Shown here: positions 14,096 through 21,004 of the stretch, piece by piece
Layout: the number at the start of each line of letters is the position of its first letter
Position numbering within the stretch: the stretch's first letter is position 1
Source: Hylemonella sp.
GTDB lineage: Bacteria; Pseudomonadota; Gammaproteobacteria; Burkholderiales; Burkholderiaceae_C
NCBI GenBank assembly: GCA_030695415.1
Contig: JAUYQZ010000012.1
Span: forward strand, 1 to 51,317
Direction: 5' to 3'
DNA length: 51,317 bases
Program-made: the position numbers and the translations under genes
Notes under the pieces: generated by a model
Databases searched by the model: none
What the model saw: the letters and a program-made list of their open reading frames with translations, nothing else
What the model was told of the DNA's origin: nothing

Positions 14096-14797
14096 TCAGG
14101 TGGACGATGCGCCCGTGGAGCTGGGCCGACCGGGATTCCCCTTGCTAAGGCGCCGCTCGGTCTTCTTCTGCAATGCGGCCAGGAAGTCAGGTCCGCCAAG
14201 CACCCAACCCCGCAGGGCCGACTCGGTCAGGGCTTGCTGCTGTGACGGGGTCACCCCCTCCTGCACCAAGCGGGCATAGGCGGCTTCGCGTGCGAAAGGG
14301 GTGTTGCCCAGTTCCCAGTAAAGCGGATGCGGCGTCACCATGCGGTCCGCCCGCAAACCAGCGTAGTGGGCATGGCTGGACCAGGGATAGTCGCGTGCCA
14401 GCGTCGCCAGACCGGCGCGCACCGGATTGAGGTCGATGTAGGCCATGCAGGCCAGCAGGTAAGGCCCGGCCTCGATCAGGGTGGACTTGTAGCGTCCCTC
14501 CCACAAGGTACCGCTGCGTCCATGGCTGTCGTTGAAATGACGCACGTAGCGACGACCCACCGACTGCATCATGCGCGACAAACCATCGCCCGTGTGGGGC
14601 GTCAGCAGAAGGTGGAAATGGTTGTCCATGAGCACATAGGCATGGACGGCCACTTCGTCATGGCGCGCATGTTCCTCGATGAGTTCCAGCATGCGCTGTC
14701 GGTCCGCATCCGCCAGGAAGATGGGCTGCCGGTTGTTACCACGCTGAATGACGTGATGCGGATAGCCGGGAACGCTGAGACGGGGAAGGCGGGCCAT
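14096..14797 (-). CDS. REP-associated tyrosine transposase (RAYT, Y1/HUH family)
   Basis: A 233-residue single-strand DNA transposase of the TnpA-REP type. The HUH motif is His60-Phe61-His62 in DNHFHLLLTP, and the catalytic tyrosine is most likely Tyr84 in GRRYVRHFN; the N-terminal HHVIQRGNNRQPIF and central LWEGRYKSTLIE and YIDLNPVRAG are hallmarks of the family. All key residues are intact, so the enzyme may be active. Relatives are domesticated enzymes that process REP hairpins in trans rather than classical insertion sequences. Expression may be limited: the ATG is embedded in a strong hairpin and no Shine-Dalgarno is visible. Confidence 0.92.
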   Translation of the reverse strand: MARLPRLSVPGYPHHVIQRGNNRQPIFLADADRQRMLELIEEHARHDEVAVHAYVLMDNHFHLLLTPHTGDGLSRMMQSVGRRYVRHFNDSHGRSGTLWEGRYKSTLIEAGPYLLACMAYIDLNPVRAGLATLARDYPWSSHAHYAGLRADRMVTPHPLYWELGNTPFAREAAYARLVQEGVTPSQQQALTESALRGWVLGGPDFLAALQKKTERRLSKGNPGRPSSTGASST

Positions 14798-14826
14798 GAT
14801 GATGCGGAATAAGGCCGCACCATCAT
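14796..14826. repeat. Hairpin covering the transposase start codon
   Basis: ATGATG then TGCGG (14796-14807) pairs with CCGCA then CATCAT (14815-14826): 11 pairs with a single A/C mismatch around a 7-base loop. On the minus strand the first two bases of the transposase ATG (14797-14795) are in the stem. It may sequester translation initiation or be the substrate hairpin recognised by the enzyme. Confidence 0.6.
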
Positions 14827-14834
14827 AAGTTGCT

Positions 14835-14848
14835 TCTGGCCCCGATTA
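14835..14848 (-). repeat. TAATCGGGG motif, inverted right end of transposase unit
   Basis: On the minus strand reads TAATCGGGGCCAGA, differing from the 13989 copy at two positions. Its TAA is also the stop codon of the glycine-zipper lipoprotein gene, so the insertion may have supplied that stop. Confidence 0.55.
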
Positions 14849-15304
14849 CTGTTTGGGCGCCTTGGCGACACGCACCTTGCCACTGGTAGTGATCAGGATG
14901 ACCGCGTCACCGGGCTGGAACACCTCCGCCCCCTTGCCCTGCACGAGGGCACGACGTTCGCCGCTCTTGAGCTGGACGAGGATTTCATAAGCCTCGTCAC
15001 GCGTGCCTGCACGCTCGATCACATTGCCGGCCACAGCACCCGCTGCCGCACCCAGGATGCCGATGATTTGCGCCTCGCGCTGCCCGCTGGCGGCACCGTA
15101 GCCGGCAATGCCACCGACCACGCCGCCGGTCGCGGCACCCACGCCCGACTGGTTGCCCTCGACCGTCACCGCACGCACGGAAAGCACCACCGCGTCGACC
15201 ACGGTCGACAGGCGCTGGGCATCGCCGCGCTGAATCACGTCCGGGCTGCTACTGGCACAACCGGCCAGCACCAGCACACAAACCCACATCCAAAGCTTCT
15301 TCAT
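14846..15304 (-). CDS. Glycine-zipper (SlyB/17-kDa antigen-like) outer-membrane lipoprotein
   Basis: Predicted lipoprotein of 152 residues: lipobox LAGC with Cys16 after a short signal (MKKLWMWVCVLV), then a glycine-zipper pair (ATGGVVGGIAGYGAAS and ILGAAAGAVAGNV) flanking a short linker, then a beta-rich C-terminal part with LVQLKSGERRALVQ. This is the SlyB/Rick_17kDa pattern, proteins that insert in or stabilise the outer membrane; molecular role not defined. Start at 15304 is supported by GAGGA about 7 bases upstream; the frame opens further to 15340 without support. The stop overlaps the right end of the transposase unit, so the original C-terminus may have been altered. Confidence 0.85.
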   Translation of the reverse strand: MKKLWMWVCVLVLAGCASSSPDVIQRGDAQRLSTVVDAVVLSVRAVTVEGNQSGVGAATGGVVGGIAGYGAASGQREAQIIGILGAAAGAVAGNVIERAGTRDEAYEILVQLKSGERRALVQGKGAEVFQPGDAVILITTSGKVRVAKAPKQ

Positions 15305-15316
15305 AATTCCATCCTC

Positions 15317-15347
15317 AAAAAAATCTCGCCCCTGCAACATCGGGCCG
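15317..15347 (-). terminator. Possible weak intrinsic terminator after the methyltransferase gene
   Basis: On the minus strand a short imperfect GC stem (plus-strand CGCCCC 15327-15332 against GGGCCG 15342-15347, one mismatch, 9-base loop) is followed a few bases later by seven U residues (15317-15323). It would separate the pil/aro/methyltransferase transcript from the lipoprotein gene, but the stem is short. Confidence 0.35.
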
Positions 15348-15352
15348 CATCT

Positions 15353-16297
15353 TCAGACAACGTCATCCGGCGCCGTTGGTTGACCCTCCGGCAGGCGGAA
15401 ACGGCTTTGTAACAGGGCCGACAATCCGAACTCTTCGAGTATCGCCTGCAGACGCTGGGCTGCGGCCCGCTTGCGCTGCCCGGTATGGCGCGCAATGATG
15501 AGCTCGTTCTTGAGACTGTGTTCCCAACCCACGAGTTCCGTCACGGTCACGTGGTAACCCATGGCTTCCAGGTAAAGGCACCGCAGCACGTTGGTGATCT
15601 GGCTGCCCATTTCCCGCGTGTGCAGCGGATGACGCCACAACTCGGCCAGCGGCGTCCGTGACAGGGACAGCGCCTTGCCGGAATTCAAGGTCCTTGCCAC
15701 CTCGGCCTGGCAGCAGGGCACCAGCACCATGTAAGGTGCCCGCCTCTGCAGGCCAAAAGCAATCGCATCATCGGTGGCCGTGTCGCAGGCGTGCAAAGCC
15801 GTCACGATGTCGATGCGCTCGGGCAACTCGCCGGACTGCATGGAGTCGGCAACGCTGAGGTTGAGGAAGGACATGCGCTCAAAGCCCAGCCGTTCCGCCA
15901 GCTCACGCGACTTCTGGACCAGCTCCGGGCGGCTCTCGATGCCATAGACGTGCCCGTGCGGCCGCTGCTTGAAATAGAGGTCGTAGATGATGAAGCCCAG
16001 ATAGGACTTGCCCGCACCATGATCTGCCAGCGTGATCCCGCGCTCCGCAGAGGCGCTGCCGCTGCGCTGCGCCTGCAAGTCCTGCAAAAGCGCCTCGATG
16101 AAGTGGAAGAGGTGATAGACCTGCTTGAGCTTGCGCCGGGAATCCTGGTTGAGCTTTCCCTCGCGCGTAAGAATGTGCAGTTCCTTAAGCAGTTCGATCG
16201 ATTGCCCGGGACGGATCTCCGGGGGCAGCGGCTGCGCCTGTGCAGGGTCACCCTGCGCCTTGCCAGACTTTCGGTCTTTGTTCTGAAATGGTTTCAT
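15353..16297 (-). CDS. SAM-dependent methyltransferase (Methyltransf_32-like)
   Basis: A 314-residue protein with a lysine-rich N-terminus and a class I methyltransferase domain. Motif I is ADHGAGKSYLGF (about 91-102), the acidic end of beta-2 is GIES (119-122), and LHACD (168-172) and VPCCQ (193-197) are the paired motifs of the METTL25/Methyltransf_32 family. Substrate unknown; the His-Ala-Cys and Pro-Cys-Cys motifs hint at RNA or protein modification, which is inference. Its start overlaps the DUF1415 gene in ATGA, so it is coupled to it and to the MFS/dGTPase/shikimate genes upstream. Confidence 0.85.
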   Translation of the reverse strand: MKPFQNKDRKSGKAQGDPAQAQPLPPEIRPGQSIELLKELHILTREGKLNQDSRRKLKQVYHLFHFIEALLQDLQAQRSGSASAERGITLADHGAGKSYLGFIIYDLYFKQRPHGHVYGIESRPELVQKSRELAERLGFERMSFLNLSVADSMQSGELPERIDIVTALHACDTATDDAIAFGLQRRAPYMVLVPCCQAEVARTLNSGKALSLSRTPLAELWRHPLHTREMGSQITNVLRCLYLEAMGYHVTVTELVGWEHSLKNELIIARHTGQRKRAAAQRLQAILEEFGLSALLQSRFRLPEGQPTAPDDVV

Positions 16298-16911
16298 GGT
16301 GTACCTCCAGCTCCACCTTCAGGCGTGACGTCTTTTGCAAGGCGGCCAAGGCCCAGGGCATCCCAACCTTCATGCCCAAGTTGCTCCAGAACCTGCATGT
16401 TCTTCTCATAAATGGACTCAGCCTCAGGGAACACCTCGACCGCGCGGTCGATGCTGGCTTCTCGCAAAAGATGCAGGGTCGGATAGGGCGAGCGATTGGT
16501 GTAGTTGGCGATATCGTCGGCATCGGTGCCAGCAAACTGGAATTGCGGATGGAAGCTGGCGATCTGCAGTTCGCCCCGCAGCCCAAGCGCCTTCAGAAGC
16601 ACATCGGCCTGCGCCAGGAAATCATTGAAATCGAGGAAATCCCCGAAACACATGGGCAACACCAGCAGCGTGGTGTCCCTTTGCGCGGGATCACTGGCCT
16701 GCAGATCCTGTAATTCGCGCACCAGGTCATCTTGCACGCCCGGCACATCACGCGCCGGGCTCACAACCCAGTGAATCTGGCCCTTGACATGCACGCTTTT
16801 GGCAAACGGGCAAAGGTTGAGCCCGATCACGGCACGCTCCAGCCAGATCTGCATATCCCGTTTGATGGCCTCGGCAAATCCGAGGGGAAGGACGTCCGGC
16901 GACAGTGTCAT
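16294..16911 (-). CDS. DUF1415 family protein
   Basis: A 205-residue conserved protein of unknown function. Recognisable family blocks are GLNLCPFAKSV near residues 30-40 (with a conserved Cys), DFLDFNDFLAQADVLL, IASFHPQFQFAG and NYTNRSPYPTLHLLREAS. The open frame extends to 17682 through the MFS gene, but the ATG at 16911 (MTLSPDVLP) overlaps the MFS stop in ATGA and gives the normal family length. It overlaps the methyltransferase gene by 4 bases at its other end. No function can be assigned; coupling to both neighbours suggests co-expression. Confidence 0.88.
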   Translation of the reverse strand: MTLSPDVLPLGFAEAIKRDMQIWLERAVIGLNLCPFAKSVHVKGQIHWVVSPARDVPGVQDDLVRELQDLQASDPAQRDTTLLVLPMCFGDFLDFNDFLAQADVLLKALGLRGELQIASFHPQFQFAGTDADDIANYTNRSPYPTLHLLREASIDRAVEVFPEAESIYEKNMQVLEQLGHEGWDALGLGRLAKDVTPEGGAGGTP

Positions 16912-18128
16912 GACTTGCTCCTGAGGCCCAAGCGCCAGGCCAGCAGCAATCCTATGCCTGAGCAGGCACCCGTCACGACCCAGGTCCAGTGCCAGCCACC
17001 CGCGCCGCTGGCCACCCAGGCGACCAGAGGCGGCCCGACGAATTGCCCGAGCGAGGCCCACTGCTGCATCCACCCGACCGTGGTCGAGATCGTGCCTTCG
17101 CCGGGGGCCAAGCGTACCGCGAGCGAAAACAGGGTCCCGGGAATCATGCCACCCACCATGGAAAAGAACAGCACGGCCATGAAGCGAACGGAAGCCGGTA
17201 GGCCCGTACCCCCTGCTGCCATCGGCCAAACGAAAAAGGCCAGCAGCGTCCCCAGGCCCATCACCGTAAAACCTGTGTACAGCAAAAACTGTGCAGGCAC
17301 ACCGCGACCCAGCAGACGCCCAGAGGCGATATTGCCGACCATATTGACCCCGGCAACCAGTGCGGTCAACACAGCGCTGGTTCCTCCGGCGACGCCGGCC
17401 TGCGAGTAGATGGTGGGCAGAAAGCCAATGACGGCCAGCCACTGCCCCGAGTAGACGGCAAAGCTGAGGGCCACCAGCCAGGGTCCTGGGGCACTGAGCG
17501 TCTGGCGCAGGCGCAGGATCCAGGCGCGCCGGTCGGAACCCTTGGCCGAAGGCGACGACAGAGCCCGCAGACGGTCCGACGGTACAACGCGCCAAACCCA
17601 CCAGGCCAGCCCCAGCGTGACCGTGGCCAAGCCCCACCACCAAGCCTGCCAAGCGCTCAGCGCGATGACCAGTGGCCCGCACAACAAGGCAACGGCCGTG
17701 CCCAGCGGCATATAGGCCCCCCAGAGACCCAGCATGGCGCTCATGCGCTGCGGCTGCACCAGGTGACGAATCAGGCTGGGCGCGGGCATGGAGACCAGCA
17801 GGAATCCCAGGCCCTCCACCGCGCGTAGGGCCAGGAGCGTATAGACATCCTGGGCCCAGCCACCCAGCAGGGAAGCCAGCGACAGCAAAAACAGACCACT
17901 GAGCATGCTGCGCCGCAGGCCCAGGCCATCGGCCGCGAGCCCGACCGCCAGGCCCAGCAGCATTCCGGCCAGTTGCACGAGGGAAAGCAGGAAACCGGCC
18001 TGCAGCAAGGTCACGCCCAGCGACTGCTCCAGCGCGGGCAGAGCGGGCGAAAGCTTGCCCACGTGCAAGGCGGCGGCCACGCCGGCGGCAATCACCACAT
18101 AGGCCGGATGAACGCCCGGAGCCTTCAT
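16908..18128 (-). CDS. Major facilitator superfamily transporter (CynX/NimT-like)
   Basis: Inner-membrane carrier of 406 residues with about 12 hydrophobic segments. The motif-A-like loop between spans 2 and 3 (GLAADGLGLRRSML, near residues 62-75) and a Ser/Lys-rich central cytoplasmic loop (LRALSSPSAKGSDRR) are typical of MFS. Similarity in style is to the CynX/NimT group, but the substrate cannot be read from sequence. It overlaps dgt by 4 bases and DUF1415 by 4 bases, in a chain of coupled genes after aroKB. Confidence 0.87.
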   Translation of the reverse strand: MKAPGVHPAYVVIAAGVAAALHVGKLSPALPALEQSLGVTLLQAGFLLSLVQLAGMLLGLAVGLAADGLGLRRSMLSGLFLLSLASLLGGWAQDVYTLLALRAVEGLGFLLVSMPAPSLIRHLVQPQRMSAMLGLWGAYMPLGTAVALLCGPLVIALSAWQAWWWGLATVTLGLAWWVWRVVPSDRLRALSSPSAKGSDRRAWILRLRQTLSAPGPWLVALSFAVYSGQWLAVIGFLPTIYSQAGVAGGTSAVLTALVAGVNMVGNIASGRLLGRGVPAQFLLYTGFTVMGLGTLLAFFVWPMAAGGTGLPASVRFMAVLFFSMVGGMIPGTLFSLAVRLAPGEGTISTTVGWMQQWASLGQFVGPPLVAWVASGAGGWHWTWVVTGACSGIGLLLAWRLGLRSKS

Positions 18129-19297
18129 GCCCAGATCCTCTTGCCTGTCAGACGCTCATGCTCACGGCCAGCAAAACGGTCGGTCATGCCGGCGATGTAG
18201 TCGGCCACCACGCGCAGCAAGGCGCCCTCGGCATCCGTGCCGGGTCGAGCGATGCGCGCCCGCGCAGCATGGCCGGACTGCATCTCTTCGGGGGCCTGGC
18301 GATAGCACTCGAAAAGCTCCTGAATGACCTGCCTCGCCTGCCCTGTGGTCTGCATCACCTTCGGGTGCCGGTACAGGTTCTGGAACAGAAATTTCTTGAG
18401 CGCAAGGGAACGCTCGCGCATCTCGGTGCTGAAAGACACCAAGGACGGCAGAGACCTTACGGCATCGGCGCTCTCTGGTCGGGTCCGTTCCAGTTCACTG
18501 CGCGTGGCTTCAATCACGTCATAGACCTGGGCACTGAGCATGCGGCGGATGGTCTCGTAAAGCAGTCTTCTCCCGGCATCGGCCTCCAGCAGGCGTGGAT
18601 GCTCGCGCACGGCCTGCTGGCGATAGCCATCGAAAAGGCTGATCGACTGTAGTTGCTCCAGAGTGATCAGGCCTGACCTGATGCCATCGTCGATGTCATG
18701 GGCGTTGTAGGCGATTTCATCGGCCAGATTGCACAGTTGCGCCTCCAGACTGGGTTGTGTGCGCTTCAGAAAACGCGCCCCCACGCCATCCGGCTCTGCG
18801 GCCTCAAGCTGCTCGGCATGTGCTCGCGAGCAATGCTTGAGGATGCCTTCGCGCGTCTCGAAAGTCAGATTGAGTCCATCGAAGGCCGGATAGCGCTCCT
18901 CCAGCTGATCCACAACCCGAAGGCTCTGCAGGTTGTGCTCGAAGCCACCGTGGCCGGCCATGCATTCGTTGAGCGCATCCTGGCCAACGTGACCAAAGGG
19001 CGTATGTCCCAGATCATGCGCCAGCGCGATGGCCTCGACGAGATCCTCGTTGAGCCCCAGCGAACGGGCGATCGACCGGCCAAGTTGCGCCACCTCCAGC
19101 GAATGCGTCAGGCGGGTGCGAAACAGGTCGCCCTCGTGGTTCAGGAAAACCTGAGTCTTGTAGACCAGACGACGAAAGGCCGTGGAGTGGACGATGCGAT
19201 CGCGATCGCGCTGGTAGTCGGTCCGTGTGGGAGCGACCGCCTCAGGGTACCGCCTGCCGCGAGTGCGGGTCGGGTCACTGGCGTAGGCAGCAAGCAT
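18125..19297 (-). CDS. dgt: Deoxyguanosinetriphosphate triphosphohydrolase-like protein (HD domain)
   Basis: HD-domain dNTP triphosphohydrolase, predicted to cleave dNTPs to deoxynucleoside and triphosphate and so trim nucleotide pools. The 390-residue product carries the metal-binding set His65 ([10 protein letters not shown]), His94-Asp95 ([13 protein letters not shown]) and the later acidic motif [13 protein letters not shown] (193-205). The ATG at 19297 has GAGGT 6 bases upstream and lies 23 bases inside the 3' end of aroB, in another frame; the longer frame to 19447 is not supported. Nearby aroKB-dgt order recurs in betaproteobacteria. Confidence 0.93.
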   Translation of the reverse strand: MLAAYASDPTRTRGRRYPEAVAPTRTDYQRDRDRIVHSTAFRRLVYKTQVFLNHEGDLFRTRLTHSLEVAQLGRSIARSLGLNEDLVEAIALAHDLGHTPFGHVGQDALNECMAGHGGFEHNLQSLRVVDQLEERYPAFDGLNLTFETREGILKHCSRAHAEQLEAAEPDGVGARFLKRTQPSLEAQLCNLADEIAYNAHDIDDGIRSGLITLEQLQSISLFDGYRQQAVREHPRLLEADAGRRLLYETIRRMLSAQVYDVIEATRSELERTRPESADAVRSLPSLVSFSTEMRERSLALKKFLFQNLYRHPKVMQTTGQARQVIQELFECYRQAPEEMQSGHAARARIARPGTDAEGALLRVVADYIAGMTDRFAGREHERLTGKRIWA

Positions 19298-20405
19298 CGA
19301 TGACCTCGCGTACCAGCGCATCCGGCGCACCGCGCACGCCGGCCCGGCCCGGAGCCTCGATGACGACAAAGCGGATCTCGCCGCCTTCGGCCTTCTTGTC
19401 CACGCGCATGAGCTCCAGGTAGCGTCCGGCGTTGTCCTGCACATCAAGCTGCGGACCGACGACTGGCAAGCCGGCCCGGGTAATCAGGTCCTTGAGTCGC
19501 TGGACAAAGGCACGGTCGACCAGACCCAGCCGTGCCGACAAGGTGGCCGCCATCACCATGCCGCAACCCACCGCCTCACCGTGCAGCCACGCGCCATAGC
19601 CCATGCCCGCCTCGATGGCATGTCCGAAGGTGTGGCCAAAGTTGAGGATGGCGCGCAAGCCTGCCTCGCGTTCGTCCTGGCCGACCACCCAGGCCTTGAT
19701 TTCACAGCTGCGCTGCACCGCATGCGCCAAGGCCGACGGATCCCGCGCCCGCAGCGCATCCATGCTCAGCTCCAGCCACGCCAGCAGGTCCATGTCTGCA
19801 ATCGGTCCGTACTTGATGACCTCGGCCAGGCCGGCGCTGAGCTCGCGGTCCGGCAGGGTCTTGAGCGTATCGAGATCGCAGATCACCCGTTGCGGCTGGT
19901 AGAAGGCGCCAATCATGTTCTTGCCCAGCGGGTGGTTGATGGCCGTCTTCCCTCCGACCGAAGAATCGACCTGCGCCAGGAGCGTCGTCGGGATCTGCAC
20001 AAAAGGCACGCCTCGCATATAGCTTGCCGCAGCGTAACCCGTCATGTCGCCCACCACGCCCCCGCCCAGTGCATAGAGCACGGTTTTTCGATCGCAAGCC
20101 TGCGACAGCAAGGCGTCAAAAATCAGGTTCAGGGTCTGCCAGGTCTTGTGCGCCTCCCCGTCCGGGAGTTCGACCACATGCACCTGGCTGTGGTGCACCT
20201 GCAGGGCTTCTTTGAGCCTGGCCACGTAGAGGGGCGCCACCGTGGTGTTGCTGACGATCAGCGCCTGTGCCGCCCGAGGCAGGCCGGCGTAGCTGACGGA
20301 CTGTGCCAGCAGACCGCTGCCGATCAAAATGGGATAGCTGCGTTCGGCCAGGTCAATCGGCACCTGAATGGGAGCTGGTCGGGTCGGATCGGTACTTTGC
20401 GACAT
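19275..20405 (-). CDS. aroB: 3-dehydroquinate synthase AroB
   Basis: Second enzyme of the shikimate pathway: converts DAHP to 3-dehydroquinate with NAD+ and a divalent metal. The 376-residue protein shows the NAD-binding GGGVVGD (114-120), [13 protein letters not shown] (136-148), the metal ligands in AEVIKYG and [11 protein letters not shown], and a later conserved [11 protein letters not shown]. It follows aroK after 54 bases and overlaps dgt by 23 bases at its end. Confidence 0.97.
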   Translation of the reverse strand: MSQSTDPTRPAPIQVPIDLAERSYPILIGSGLLAQSVSYAGLPRAAQALIVSNTTVAPLYVARLKEALQVHHSQVHVVELPDGEAHKTWQTLNLIFDALLSQACDRKTVLYALGGGVVGDMTGYAAASYMRGVPFVQIPTTLLAQVDSSVGGKTAINHPLGKNMIGAFYQPQRVICDLDTLKTLPDRELSAGLAEVIKYGPIADMDLLAWLELSMDALRARDPSALAHAVQRSCEIKAWVVGQDEREAGLRAILNFGHTFGHAIEAGMGYGAWLHGEAVGCGMVMAATLSARLGLVDRAFVQRLKDLITRAGLPVVGPQLDVQDNAGRYLELMRVDKKAEGGEIRFVVIEAPGRAGVRGAPDALVREVIDACCLRQ

Positions 20406-20459
20406 CCCCCGAGTTTAGGGCACGGGACAACGCACAAGCGCGACCAGGACTTGATGCTG

Positions 20460-20981
20460 TCAATTCTGCGGCAAGACGCCGGCGAGCTCCAGTTGCATGA
20501 CGATCATATTGACCAGGGTCGCAACGGAGGGGCGGCCGGTATCGACGACAAAGTGCGCCGTTTCCCGGTAGAGGGGGTCTCGCGCGGCGTAGAGATCACG
20601 CAGACGCTGCATGGGGTCGGCGACCTGCAGCAGGGGCCTTTGCGTATCGTGCCGGAGCCTGCGGATCAGCTCTTCAGGCGTCGACTTCAGATACACGACC
20701 TTGCCCCGCGTATGCAGGCGCTGTCTGTTGAGTTCGTTCAGCACGACGCCGCCGCCGGTCGACAGCACGCCAGAGCCTTGCGTCAACTCATCGAGGACCT
20801 GCACCTCGATGTCACGGAAGGATGCCTCCCCTTCCCGCTCGAAGAACTCGCGAATCGGACAACCGATGCGGCGCTCGATGTGCTGGTCCGAATCGTTGAA
20901 AGGCAACTGCAGGCGACGGGCGAGCTGCCGCCCGACCGTGGACTTCCCGGAGCCCGGCAAGCCGACCAGACTGATGATCAA
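20460..20981 (-). CDS. aroK: Shikimate kinase AroK
   Basis: Phosphorylates shikimate at the 3-hydroxyl using ATP. The 173-residue product has Walker A GLPGSGKST (7-15), Asp32 in NDSDQHIE and Arg56 in SFRDIE for shikimate binding, the STGGG motif (74-78) and the LID segment QRPLLQ. It lies 23 bases after pilQ in the same direction, the standard pilQ-aroK-aroB order of beta- and gammaproteobacteria. Confidence 0.97.
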   Translation of the reverse strand: MIISLVGLPGSGKSTVGRQLARRLQLPFNDSDQHIERRIGCPIREFFEREGEASFRDIEVQVLDELTQGSGVLSTGGGVVLNELNRQRLHTRGKVVYLKSTPEELIRRLRHDTQRPLLQVADPMQRLRDLYAARDPLYRETAHFVVDTGRPSVATLVNMIVMQLELAGVLPQN

Positions 20982-21004
20982 GACAGGCTCGGAAGTCAGG
21001 CCGG

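Larger units (their letters stand above)
13989..14848 (-). mobile_element. Single-gene REP-associated (IS200/IS605-superfamily) transposase unit
   Basis: The transposase gene is enclosed by related short motifs: TAATTGGGGTCAGA at 13989-14002, TAATTGGGGACATA at 14037-14050 (direct repeats, 48 bases apart) and, inverted on the far side, TAATCGGGGCCAGA at 14848-14835. The right-hand copy overlaps the stop codon of the lipoprotein gene. No target duplication is obvious. The unit sits between the gltB promoter and an unrelated lipoprotein gene, consistent with insertion. Boundaries are inferred from the repeats. Confidence 0.6.

Noticed and set aside
16912..17682. N-terminal extension of the DUF1415 frame through the MFS gene
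   Set aside because: Arg/Gly-rich out-of-frame translation of a membrane protein; the family start at 16911 fits the ATGA overlap.
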